Origin: Bacteroidales bacterium
GTDB taxonomy: Bacteria > Bacteroidota > Bacteroidia > Bacteroidales > UBA3663
Direction: 5' to 3'
DNA: 39,109 nucleotides
Assembly: GCA_017548545.1 (NCBI GenBank)
Contig: JAFYZW010000012.1
Coordinates: forward strand, 1 to 39,109
Of the stretch, positions 31,270 through 39,109 are shown one piece after another. A program made the position numbers and the translations under genes. Positions within the stretch are counted from its first letter, which is position 1. The number at the start of each line of letters is the position of its first letter. Under the pieces are notes generated by a model that saw nothing but the letters and a program-made list of their open reading frames with translations, did not search any database and had not been told where the DNA came from.

Positions 31270-32655
31270 ATGGAAGCAGTATTTAGTTACATTATCGGTT
31301 TAGGCGCTGCTGTGATGATGCCGATCATCTTCACAATCCTGGGCGTCTGCATCAAGATTCCTTTTTCGAAAGCGCTGAAGAGCGGCCTGTTGGTAGGCGT
31401 CGGTTTCGTCGGCCTGAGTATCATCACTGCCCTGCTTGTTGACACGATGTCACCGGCATTGTCGAAGGTGGTGGAGATCTACAATCTTGAACTAGGCGTG
31501 TTCGACATGGGATGGCCTGCTGCCGCATCGGTGGCCTACAACACTTTGGTAGGTTCGTTCATCATCCCTGTCTGCCTTGGTGTTAACCTCGTGCTTCTCC
31601 TGCTGGGTTGTACACGAACCGTGAACATCGACCTGTGGAACTACTGGCACTTTGCCTTCATCGGAGCGGTTTGCTACTTCATGACCGACTCGATTGCCTG
31701 GGGTTTCTTTGCAGCCGTCATCTGCTACATCATCACCTTAGTGCTGGCCGACATCACAGCCAAACGATTCCAGAAGTTCTATCCCGGCATGGATGGCATC
31801 TCCATTCCGCAGCCTTTCTGCCAGGGCTTTATGCCGTTTGCCGTAGCCATCAACAAGCTGCTCGATTACATCCCCGGCATCAATAAGGTACAGATTGATT
31901 CGGAGGGCATGAAGAAGAAGTTCGGCCTGTTTGGCGAGCCACTCTTCCTTGGCGTGCTCATCGGCATCATCATCGGTTGCCTGGCATGCAAGGACTGGGA
32001 TGAGGTCGTCGCCAACATTCCGAAGACGCTGCAGATTGGCATTAAGATGGGTGCGGTGATGGAGCTTATCCCACGTATCACCAGCCTCTTTATTGAAGGT
32101 CTGAAACCCATTGCCGAAGCTACCAAGAGCCTCATCGCCGCTAAATTCGGTGAGGACAAGGAACTCTACATCGGCATGTCACCAGCTCTTGTCATCGGTC
32201 ACCCAACCACGTTGGTTGTCTCACTGCTTCTAATCCCCGTGACGCTCGTTCTTGCAGTGGTTCTTCCAGGCAACGAATTCCTGCCACTGGCTTCTCTGGC
32301 TGGCATGTTCTACGTCTTCGTCATGGTTTTGCCCTACACCAATGGCAACGTGCTCCGCTCGTTCATCGTCGGACTGATCATGATGGCTGTTGGACTTTAC
32401 TTCGTCACATGGATGGCAGGTGACTTCACCAGTGCGGCTCACACTGTAGCCGAGATTCACCCCGACGATAAGACTGTGCAAGTACCTGCAGGATTCCAAG
32501 CTGGCGCCCTTGACTTTGCGTCAAGCCCATTGTCCACACTTATCTATGCCTGCGTGAAATACCTCAAATTCATCGGTGCCGCCATCCTCACTATCCTCGC
32601 TCTTGGCATGGTAGTTTGGAACAAGATGCTGCTGAGTAAGGCTGAAAAGAATTAA
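31270..32655 (+). CDS. PTS galactitol-family EIIC (GatC-like) permease
   Basis: A 461-residue polytopic membrane protein of the EIIC-GAT family, about the size of E. coli GatC. It has roughly ten to twelve hydrophobic segments (for example GLLVGVGFVGLSIITALLV and FLGVLIGIIIGCLACK). Family-like loop segments are also visible, such as FDMGWPAAASVAYNT and SPALVIGHPTTLVVSLLLIP. EIIC-GAT proteins carry galactitol and related polyols or uronate-type sugars. No EIIA, EIIB, EI or HPr gene accompanies it, and Bacteroidetes generally lack a working sugar PTS, so it probably works without phosphotransfer. The next gene is a uronate isomerase, which points to a uronate or its derivative as cargo (inference). 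Confidence 0.85.
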   Translation: MEAVFSYIIGLGAAVMMPIIFTILGVCIKIPFSKALKSGLLVGVGFVGLSIITALLVDTMSPALSKVVEIYNLELGVFDMGWPAAASVAYNTLVGSFIIPVCLGVNLVLLLLGCTRTVNIDLWNYWHFAFIGAVCYFMTDSIAWGFFAAVICYIITLVLADITAKRFQKFYPGMDGISIPQPFCQGFMPFAVAINKLLDYIPGINKVQIDSEGMKKKFGLFGEPLFLGVLIGIIIGCLACKDWDEVVANIPKTLQIGIKMGAVMELIPRITSLFIEGLKPIAEATKSLIAAKFGEDKELYIGMSPALVIGHPTTLVVSLLLIPVTLVLAVVLPGNEFLPLASLAGMFYVFVMVLPYTNGNVLRSFIVGLIMMAVGLYFVTWMAGDFTSAAHTVAEIHPDDKTVQVPAGFQAGALDFASSPLSTLIYACVKYLKFIGAAILTILALGMVVWNKMLLSKAEKN

Positions 32656-32689
32656 CAATGAACAATAAATAATAAACTATTGATTTTTT

Positions 32690-33643
32690 ATGAAGAAACT
32701 GTTTCTTTTTGGCGCATTGGCCATACTTGCTATGGGCGCCACTGCTCAGATTCACATGACCAAGCAAATCGCATGTCATCCTGACGACGTGAAGCATTAC
32801 GACACCAAGACCCTCCGCGAGCGTTTCGTGATGGAAAAGGTCATGGTAGCCGACGAGATCAATCTCACCTATTCGATGTACGACCGCTTCATCTTCGGTG
32901 GTGCCATGCCTGTGACAAAAGAGCTCAAGCTGGAGGTTACCCAGGAGATTCGTGACGTATTCTTGAAGCAAGACTATTTCCTCTTCAACCGTGAACTTGG
33001 TGTAATCAACTGCGGTCAGGGCGCAGGTGTTGTCATTGTAGATGGCGTTCAGTATCCTTTGGGCCCCAAGGAGGCACTCTATGTGGGTCGTGAGAACAAG
33101 GAGGTATCTTTCAAGAGCAACGATCCCTCAAACCCTGCCAAGTTCTACCTTAACTCGGCTACTGCCCATAAGAAGTTCAAGAACCAGTGGATCACCCTCG
33201 ATGGCCGCAAGAACGGCAAGGTGCAGTCGCTGAAGGCTTCGGTTTGGGGTCCTGTAGGCACTAAGGAAGAGGCTAACGGACGTACCATCTATAAGCTCAT
33301 TGTGAACGACGTCCTTGAGGAGGGTCCATGCCAGTTGCAGATGGGACTGACCCAACTCGAGCCAGGTGCAGTATGGAACACCATGCCTCCGCATCTGCAT
33401 GGTCGTCGTGTTGAGGCTTACTACTACTTTAACCTGCCTGAAGGTCAGACCATCGACCACGTGATGGGTGAACCACAGGAGAGCCGCAACGTATGGCTCC
33501 ACAATGAGCAGGCAATCATGAGTCCCGAATGGTCGATTCACGCCGCTGCTGGCACCTATTTCTATACCTTCATCTGGGGCATGGCCGGCGAGAACCTTGA
33601 GTACAACGACAAGGATCAAGTTGAGGTGATTGATATCCGTTAA
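32690..33643 (+). CDS. kduI: exported 5-dehydro-4-deoxy-D-glucuronate isomerase
   Basis: A 317-residue KduI, which converts 5-keto-4-deoxyuronate to 3-deoxy-D-glycero-2,5-hexodiulosonate in pectin and glycosaminoglycan breakdown. The metal ligands are kept: His235, His237 and Glu242 in [15 protein letters not shown], and His284 in [18 protein letters not shown]. These sit exactly 39 residues later than the ligands of the 278-residue E. coli enzyme (His196, His198, Glu203, His245, from memory). The extra N-terminus is a clear signal peptide ([20 protein letters not shown]), so the enzyme should be periplasmic, which is unusual. An internal ATG at 32756 could give a cytoplasmic form but has no evident ribosome-binding site. 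It lies 34 bases after the EIIC gene. Confidence 0.88.
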   Translation: MKKLFLFGALAILAMGATAQIHMTKQIACHPDDVKHYDTKTLRERFVMEKVMVADEINLTYSMYDRFIFGGAMPVTKELKLEVTQEIRDVFLKQDYFLFNRELGVINCGQGAGVVIVDGVQYPLGPKEALYVGRENKEVSFKSNDPSNPAKFYLNSATAHKKFKNQWITLDGRKNGKVQSLKASVWGPVGTKEEANGRTIYKLIVNDVLEEGPCQLQMGLTQLEPGAVWNTMPPHLHGRRVEAYYYFNLPEGQTIDHVMGEPQESRNVWLHNEQAIMSPEWSIHAAAGTYFYTFIWGMAGENLEYNDKDQVEVIDIR

Positions 33644-33670
33644 CTGGGAAGCACCTAATATTCCAAACGG

Positions 33671-34765
33671 ATGCGCCGCATATTCATCATAACCACCTGT
33701 GCCCTCACCTCCACTGGAGTCTGGGCGCAGGTGGTTTTCAATTCCGTATCTGTCCACACCCGCAATAGACAGACACACAGCTACGCAATCGAGCAAGTGG
33801 ACAGCATTACCTTCGATACTGTACGAAGTGTACAAACCAACAAGTGGTACCACATGCTTGAGAACCCAGGCATTGCCGATTATCTGAGGGACTTTGAATA
33901 CGACCCTTCCGACTACTCTTACCATCGGCTCTTTGACTACCGAGGTGCACCATATCTCGATGCGCGACAAGATTGGCCATACGGTGTAACCTTGGGAGAT
34001 ACGACTTACTACAATCTTATACCCGACAAAACCTATACCCTGCAAAAATGTGAAGACGGAGTGTTGTCGTCCGTCACTATACATACCTTGGGTCAACTGC
34101 GCATGATCAAGGCCGAAGGCGTGGACAACGTGCGCGATCTGGGCGGTTGGCCTACCTCGGACGGCAAACACATACGTTACGGACGGCTCTACCGAGGCGT
34201 CGAAATGAACACTCTCTATGCACCAGTGCCAGAAAATGCTCAGTCGGCTCACAACATCACCGAGGAAGACAAAAAAATACTGCGCGACGAGCTCGGCATC
34301 CGTGCAGAACTGGACTTGAGGGATAAAAAAGAGAATCCACTCAAAGACCAATCGGCTCTCGGGCCCGACATCGTCTATGCCAATTACAACATCAGATACG
34401 GCGAAATATCATCTGCCGAGAACCGTGTCCTGCTACTCTCCTGCTTCCGATTCATTGCCGAACAAGTCGAAGCTGATCGTCCGGTGTATATCCACTGTAT
34501 CTGGGGTGCTGACCGCACGGGGTTGCTTTGTATGATGCTCGAAGGACTTTTGGGTGTCAGCCAAGGCAATTTGGACAAGGATTACGAACTGACATCATTC
34601 TGCGGGAACACGCGCTATCGGAATGACTTTACCTATCTGGGAGTCCTTCAATCAATAATTGCCATGGAAGGGATAACACTACAAGACAAGTTCCGCAACT
34701 GTTGGAAACAATTCGGAGCAACAGATGCGGAACTGGATAAGTTCATCACGATGATGACGGAGTAA
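33671..34765 (+). CDS. exported tyrosine-phosphatase-family protein (Y_phosphatase3/IphP-like)
   Basis: A 364-residue exported protein (signal peptide 1-20, ending GVWAQ). A short N-terminal segment (SYAIEQVDSITFDT) resembles a module common in Bacteroidetes surface proteins. The phosphatase domain starts near residue 150 with VDNVRDLGGW and GRLYRGVEM. The CX5R active site is HCIWGADRTG, with Cys276 and Arg282 intact. Such enzymes act on phosphotyrosine, phosphoserine or phosphoinositides, and the natural substrate of this secreted form is unknown. It follows kduI by 27 bases and probably shares the transcript. It ends eight bases from the converging EEP gene, without a terminator. Confidence 0.85.
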   Translation: MRRIFIITTCALTSTGVWAQVVFNSVSVHTRNRQTHSYAIEQVDSITFDTVRSVQTNKWYHMLENPGIADYLRDFEYDPSDYSYHRLFDYRGAPYLDARQDWPYGVTLGDTTYYNLIPDKTYTLQKCEDGVLSSVTIHTLGQLRMIKAEGVDNVRDLGGWPTSDGKHIRYGRLYRGVEMNTLYAPVPENAQSAHNITEEDKKILRDELGIRAELDLRDKKENPLKDQSALGPDIVYANYNIRYGEISSAENRVLLLSCFRFIAEQVEADRPVYIHCIWGADRTGLLCMMLEGLLGVSQGNLDKDYELTSFCGNTRYRNDFTYLGVLQSIIAMEGITLQDKFRNCWKQFGATDAELDKFITMMTE

Positions 34766-34773
34766 AGAGAATT

Positions 34774-35829
34774 TCAAGGATTGAACGTGAAGTCAGCGAT
34801 GAGGGGGCGATGATCGGAATAGGAGACTGTATCAACACGCACCGCTTGCAGTTCAAATTCTCTGGAATATAGAATATGATCCAGACGAAGATGCAGTTTC
34901 TGATCGACAAACGTGAATCCAAAACCCGTGCCCCCACGCCACCATGCATCACTCAATCGATCCCGGTGATTCTCGTGAACATTTCGGCTGCGACAATTCT
35001 GAATAATACGTATACATCGGGCGCCACTCAGATCATTAAAATCTCCACAGACGATGAGCGGATTGGGACAATCGCGCAACGAATCGGCAATGGATTGCGA
35101 CTCAATGCCACGATAGGCATAACCGAACTGCAAGTTCTCGTAGATGTTATGGACTTTCTGACGTTTTCCTTTGCTCTGGCTTTTAGCAGAGTCGTAGGAA
35201 TTGGTACGCAGATGAACATGAACCAGGGTAACAGGTGTCCCATCGACATCGGCCGTAGCCTCATAGACAATCATATAGTTACCAATGAATTCCACAGCGT
35301 CCTGATCAAGATAGGGATAGTCACGCTTAATCTGCTCCATATCCAGATGATAGGAGCGGAAATTGCTAAGCGGATAGCGGCTGTAAATTGAGAGGTCGGC
35401 ATACATGACCACCAACTGCTCGAATGCCGGGAAATCATGGAGACTATAGGGATAGGTCTCTCGCAGCATACGTTCGAATCCATGCGCCGTGCCTGGGGTA
35501 TTCTCGGGCAGGAACAAGATATCAGCATCGAGGTTTTTTACGTAATCGATGAACGGTTCACCATGCATGGGAGCATATTCGACCTTTCCACAAATGTTAT
35601 ACTCGAGGATTCGTATTGTTCCTTCGGGCTTCTCGTCGGGCAATTCGCCAGAAAGATGGAGCGGTATCTGCTCGGTACATCCATTGACGAGCAAGGTCAG
35701 AAATGCCATGACAAGCGCAGTCTTCCACTTGCGCAAGAGTAGCAACAAAAGCGTCACTCCCGCCAAAACAAGAACAACGACGGGCGCTGCCAATATCGCC
35801 ATCTCGAAAGTCTCCTGAGTTACTTGCAT
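34774..35829 (-). CDS. membrane-anchored endonuclease/exonuclease/phosphatase-family protein
   Basis: A 351-residue EEP-superfamily protein. One or two hydrophobic segments near the N-terminus (about residues 10-50) anchor it to the membrane. The catalytic domain follows with RILEYNICG, FLPEN (metal-binding Glu), VHVHLRTN, VCGDFND, LRLDHILYS and the closing SDHRPLIADF (catalytic His), so the active-site set looks complete. Substrates in this superfamily range from DNA to phospholipids and phosphoinositides, so the role here is open. Its first ten bases overlap the end of the GT4 gene, which places it last in the fcl-gmd-GT run. Confidence 0.85.
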   Translation of the reverse strand: MQVTQETFEMAILAAPVVVLVLAGVTLLLLLLRKWKTALVMAFLTLLVNGCTEQIPLHLSGELPDEKPEGTIRILEYNICGKVEYAPMHGEPFIDYVKNLDADILFLPENTPGTAHGFERMLRETYPYSLHDFPAFEQLVVMYADLSIYSRYPLSNFRSYHLDMEQIKRDYPYLDQDAVEFIGNYMIVYEATADVDGTPVTLVHVHLRTNSYDSAKSQSKGKRQKVHNIYENLQFGYAYRGIESQSIADSLRDCPNPLIVCGDFNDLSGARCIRIIQNCRSRNVHENHRDRLSDAWWRGGTGFGFTFVDQKLHLRLDHILYSREFELQAVRVDTVSYSDHRPLIADFTFNP

Positions 35830-36947
35830 AACCTCGTGTACATTTTAATATACTCGTCGGCATTACGACGGGTATCGAAATTCTCTTCGACAAGTCTTCT
35901 TCCCCTCAGACCCATCTGCTTAAGTTCGTTCTCATCAAGATCAAAAAACTGGCAAAGTGCAGTCTTAATTGCATCGGCCGACACATCGACACACCAGCCA
36001 CAACGTTCGATGTTGAGCATACTCCAAGGAGTGCCCTTTGTTGTCAATACGGGTGTGCCTGAAGCCAATGCCTCAGCAACGACGATGCCGAAGTTCTCGG
36101 AATGAGTTGGAAGAACAAAAAGGTCAGCCTCACGAAACAGCGCCCATTTCCTGTCGTCATAGACACCTCCGAGCCACTGGACATGTCGATTCAATCCGAG
36201 CCTATCGGCCAAAGAACGAAGACTATCGAAATACGAGGGATCACCATCCCCTGCAATTTGCAAAACGTAGTCACGGAGGGATCCATCGTTCAATAACAAT
36301 TCTGAAAAGGCCTGCAGCAGCATTTCAATGCCCTTTTTGGGATGCACACGGCTCAGGAATAAAATCTTTCGTGACCTCCGCCAACTTGTTTTAACCTCAA
36401 TGCCATCCGTATCGACACCATTTACGATAACGCAAACCTTAGGATGCCAGTTGGACAAAAGCTTGCAATACTGAGAGATTCTTTCAATATTCTGGCGCTC
36501 GCTTTCGGCAGTTGCATGAACCACGTCTGACGCGAAGAACGCATTTCGCTGATAAACGAGCAACGAAGGCAACTTACGGGTCCAATAATGACGACGAACA
36601 ATCCATGGTTCGAGCATACCATGGGGCGAAAGGACGACGGGATAGCCCGCCTTCTTGGCCCAAAGGACTGCTAAGGCGAAATAAGGCTGCCAACAACAAT
36701 TGACATGGACAACGTCGGGATGAATTGCATCGAGCAGCCTCACGTATTCAGCACGCACACGCCATACCTTCCACGACTTGGGCAGATAATGCAATAGTGC
36801 ATGACGCACCGGCAACTCATCTTGAGTTCGGTGCGCCACAATATGCATTTCCACCAGTTTCCCCAACGCCTCGGAAAGCGACTGCATATACATGCTAGTA
36901 CCTCCATCTTGTCGGGACATGGAAGGGATGTAGTGAAGGATTTTCAA
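35820..36947 (-). CDS. glycosyltransferase family 4 protein
   Basis: A 375-residue GT-B fold glycosyltransferase of the GT4/GT1 type. The N-terminal acceptor domain opens with ILHYIPSMSRQDGGTSMYMQ and carries SPHGMLEPW. The C-terminal donor domain has LFLSRVHPKKGIEMLLQAF and the retaining-enzyme motif SENFGIVVAEALASGTPVL. It has no membrane span. It starts 12 bases after gmd and is followed by an overlapping EEP gene. Because it is cotranscribed with the GDP-fucose genes, it could transfer fucose or mannose to a surface glycan, but donor specificity cannot be read from the sequence. Confidence 0.9.
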   Translation of the reverse strand: MKILHYIPSMSRQDGGTSMYMQSLSEALGKLVEMHIVAHRTQDELPVRHALLHYLPKSWKVWRVRAEYVRLLDAIHPDVVHVNCCWQPYFALAVLWAKKAGYPVVLSPHGMLEPWIVRRHYWTRKLPSLLVYQRNAFFASDVVHATAESERQNIERISQYCKLLSNWHPKVCVIVNGVDTDGIEVKTSWRRSRKILFLSRVHPKKGIEMLLQAFSELLLNDGSLRDYVLQIAGDGDPSYFDSLRSLADRLGLNRHVQWLGGVYDDRKWALFREADLFVLPTHSENFGIVVAEALASGTPVLTTKGTPWSMLNIERCGWCVDVSADAIKTALCQFFDLDENELKQMGLRGRRLVEENFDTRRNADEYIKMYTRLCK

Positions 36948-36959
36948 TGATATCTATGT

Positions 36960-38072
36960 TTACTTGACCACTCCCTTTTCGAGGAACTCGGCCAGGTTGG
37001 TACGCATGACAGAAGCCACATGATCGGCAGCCACCTTCTCCATATCATGTTTCACCATAATCTTGACGAGCTGTTCGAAGGTCGTCTTCTGAGGATCCCA
37101 ACCCAACTCGCGCTTTGCCTTCGAAGGATCACCCCAAAGGTTCACCACGTCGGTTGGACGATAGAAGTCGGGACTCACCTCAACGAGCGTCTTGCCCACA
37201 AGGTCGGCGGGACCAGCCACGCAGACGCCCTTCTCGTCAAGACCCTCGCCATGGAACTCAAGCTCCATGCCTGCTGCCTTGAAGGCATAGTAGCAGAACT
37301 CGCGCACCGAATGCTGAACACCGGTGGCGATGACGAAATCATCGGGTTTGTCGTGCTGGAGGATGAGCCACATGCACTCTACGTAGTCGCGGGCATAGCC
37401 CCAGTCGCGTAGACTAGAGAGGTTGCCGAGATACAGTCGCTGCTGCTTGCCCTGAGCGATTCGTGCGGCGGCAAGGGTAATCTTGCGGGTTACAAATGTC
37501 TCGCCACGACGCTCCGACTCATGGTTGAAGAGTATACCTGAGCAGCAGAACATATTGTATGCCTCACGATACTCCTTCACGATCCAGTAACCATAGAGCT
37601 TGGCTACAGCGTATGGGGAATAAGGATGGAAGGGGGTCTCCTCGTTTTGGGGGACCTCCTCGACCTTACCATAAAGCTCGGAGGTGGATGCCTGATAGAT
37701 ACGGCACGAAGACTCAAGATGATTGGCACGAACGGCCTCCAGGACACGAAGTACGCCGGTAGCATCGACATCGGCGGTAAACTCCGGAGCATCGAAGCTC
37801 ACCTGCACATGGCTTTGTGCTGCGAGGTTATAGATTTCGGTAGGCTTCACCTTGTCGATAACCTTCACAAGGCTCATCGAGTCGCCCATGTCTCCATAAT
37901 GGAGGTGAAACTGCGGATGACCTTCGAGATGAGCAATGCGCTCACGATAATCAACGGAACTGCGGCGGATGACGCCGTGTACTTCATACCCCTTGCTGAT
38001 GAGGAACTCCGACAAGTAAGAGCCATCCTGACCAGTGACGCCCGTGATGAGGGCTACTTTTCTTTCTGACAT
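36960..38072 (-). CDS. gmd: GDP-mannose 4,6-dehydratase
   Basis: A 370-residue short-chain dehydrogenase/reductase-fold enzyme that converts GDP-mannose to GDP-4-keto-6-deoxymannose. The N-terminal dinucleotide-binding motif is [16 protein letters not shown], followed by GVIRRSS. The catalytic part shows [20 protein letters not shown] and [11 protein letters not shown] (YxxxK pair). The length is typical. It lies 26 bases after fcl, the next enzyme in the pathway, and 12 bases before the GT4 gene. Confidence 0.96.
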   Translation of the reverse strand: MSERKVALITGVTGQDGSYLSEFLISKGYEVHGVIRRSSVDYRERIAHLEGHPQFHLHYGDMGDSMSLVKVIDKVKPTEIYNLAAQSHVQVSFDAPEFTADVDATGVLRVLEAVRANHLESSCRIYQASTSELYGKVEEVPQNEETPFHPYSPYAVAKLYGYWIVKEYREAYNMFCCSGILFNHESERRGETFVTRKITLAAARIAQGKQQRLYLGNLSSLRDWGYARDYVECMWLILQHDKPDDFVIATGVQHSVREFCYYAFKAAGMELEFHGEGLDEKGVCVAGPADLVGKTLVEVSPDFYRPTDVVNLWGDPSKAKRELGWDPQKTTFEQLVKIMVKHDMEKVAADHVASVMRTNLAEFLEKGVVK

Positions 38073-38098
38073 AATATTTTCGTCTATTAAATAATTAC

Positions 38099-39109
38099 TT
38101 ATTCGATTGACTGTTTGTACCAGTCGAACAACTTACGGACACCATCCTCGATTCCCACCTTGTGGGTCCAGCCCAACGAATGCAGTTTGGAGACATCGAT
38201 GAGTTTGCGCATTGTTCCGTCGGGTTTGGAGGAGTCGAATTCCACTGTTCCCGTAAAGCCGACAGCCTTAACTACTAGTTCGGACAGTTCGCGAATGGTC
38301 AATTCCTTGCCTGTACCCACATTGATGTGGCAATTGCGAATCTCTCCCAGCGAAGGAATGGCGCCTCCACGTCCAGCCGAATGATTGCGATCGACAGCAC
38401 CATCTGTGGTAGCTCCATAGTGGACTGAAGAATACTTTTCGATGCCGATGATATCGCTGAAATCCACATTGAGGAGCACATGAACTGAAGCATCGGCCAT
38501 ATCCTCACTCCAAAGGAACTCACGCAGCGGCGTGCCCGTTCCCCAAAGAGTTACCTTATTATCCTCGATGCCATACCAAGCTAAAACCTTGCGGATGACA
38601 GATTCGTCGGACATCTCATCGATCTGATAGCGCACCTTGCCGCCTTGTTCGGGGATGGTGGCACCCACGGGACGAATGGCCAAATCACGGCGGATGGAAG
38701 CCCAATCGTTATCGTTGATGAGTTTCGAAAGATAGACCTTGCGCATCATCGCTGGCATGACATGAGAATTCTCGAGATGGAAATTGTCGTTAGGTCCATA
38801 GAGATTGGTGGGCATTACAGCGATATAATTCGTTCCGTATTGGAGATTGTATGATTCACACATCTTCAGACCTGCAATCTTGGCAATGGCATATTCCTCG
38901 TTGGTATATTCCAAGGGCGAAGTTAGCAGGCAGTCCTCCCGCATCGGTTGTGGCGCGTTCTTCGGATAGATGCAAGTCGATCCAAGGAATAACAGTTTCT
39001 TCACATCATGTGCATAGGCCTCGGAGATAACATTGCATTGGATCTTCATGTTCATCATGATGAAGTCGGCACGATAGAGTGAATTAGCCAAGATACCACC
39101 TACGAAAGC
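38099..39109 (-). CDS. fcl: GDP-L-fucose synthase, 5' end outside the window
   Basis: The frame runs off the right edge, and the 336 residues present begin [10 protein letters not shown], which in full proteins follows the NADPH-binding Rossmann motif. The enzyme epimerises and reduces GDP-4-keto-6-deoxymannose to GDP-L-fucose. Visible are [30 protein letters not shown] (YxxxK pair) and [12 protein letters not shown]. It carries the extra segment between the catalytic and C-terminal parts (around [19 protein letters not shown]) found in Bacteroidetes-type GDP-fucose synthases and absent from E. coli WcaG. It is probably the first visible gene of an operon with gmd, a GT4 transferase and an EEP protein. 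Confidence 0.95.
   Translation of the reverse strand, partial: AFVGGILANSLYRADFIMMNMKIQCNVISEAYAHDVKKLLFLGSTCIYPKNAPQPMREDCLLTSPLEYTNEEYAIAKIAGLKMCESYNLQYGTNYIAVMPTNLYGPNDNFHLENSHVMPAMMRKVYLSKLINDNDWASIRRDLAIRPVGATIPEQGGKVRYQIDEMSDESVIRKVLAWYGIEDNKVTLWGTGTPLREFLWSEDMADASVHVLLNVDFSDIIGIEKYSSVHYGATTDGAVDRNHSAGRGGAIPSLGEIRNCHINVGTGKELTIRELSELVVKAVGFTGTVEFDSSKPDGTMRKLIDVSKLHSLGWTHKVGIEDGVRKLFDWYKQSIE

Noticed and set aside
31270..32655. Start of a complete PTS operon
   Set aside because: No EIIA, EIIB, EI or HPr gene is encoded on either side, so only the EIIC can be claimed.
33128..34351. A 407-codon antisense frame spanning kduI and the phosphatase gene
   Set aside because: It crosses two well-supported genes on the other strand and has no family signature.

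Overview
This 39.1 kb window is chromosomal DNA from a member of the Bacteroidales, most likely Prevotella or a close relative. The evidence is the promoter type (TTTG, 19-20 bases, TAnnTTTG, found repeatedly), a Bacteroidales gene set (bifunctional Fkp, BspA-type leucine-rich repeat protein, Fibrobacter-type paralogous domain, OmpA-family barrels), many exported proteins ending their signal peptides in AQ, and roughly balanced base composition. I see no phage, insertion sequence, CRISPR array, rRNA or tRNA. The window is densely coded: no gene-free stretch exceeds about 250 bases.

Layout. 1-7.4 kb: a 9-bp tandem repeat, a nitroreductase, a leftward nucleoside kinase with a ThrRS-like N-terminus, then a rightward TPR protein-topA-GH3 run. 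7.4-13.2 kb: leftward genes miaA, a metallo-beta-lactamase-fold hydrolase, a small DUF695-like protein, a fused HIT-like/SpoIID protein and a GT2 glycosyltransferase. 13.3-17.8 kb: a leftward cell-surface block with a leucine-rich repeat protein and three related outer-membrane barrel proteins that carry an intact, degenerate or absent OmpA domain. 17.9-20.0 kb: a lipoprotein and an exported bleomycin-hydrolase-type peptidase. 20.1-24.6 kb: a rightward, translationally coupled run of fkp, a corrinoid-type methyltransferase and a MetH-activation-like protein. 24.6-31.0 kb: leftward gyrA followed by two paralogous TPR proteins and a paralogous-domain surface protein. 31.3-34.8 kb: a rightward run of an orphan PTS EIIC (GatC family), an exported KduI and an exported tyrosine-phosphatase-type protein. 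34.8-39.1 kb: a leftward run of fcl (5' end outside the window), gmd, a GT4 glycosyltransferase and a membrane-anchored EEP-family enzyme.

How the genes work together. GDP-L-fucose can be made here by two routes: salvage of free fucose by Fkp, and de novo synthesis from GDP-mannose by Gmd and Fcl. The de novo genes lie with a glycosyltransferase, which suggests surface glycan synthesis. The most unusual unit is 31270-34765. It combines a sugar-transporting EIIC without its phosphotransfer partners and a uronate isomerase that carries a signal peptide. This suggests periplasmic processing and uptake of a product of pectin or other polyuronide breakdown. The second is the coupling of Fkp to two corrinoid-methyltransfer proteins whose corrinoid carrier protein is not encoded nearby.
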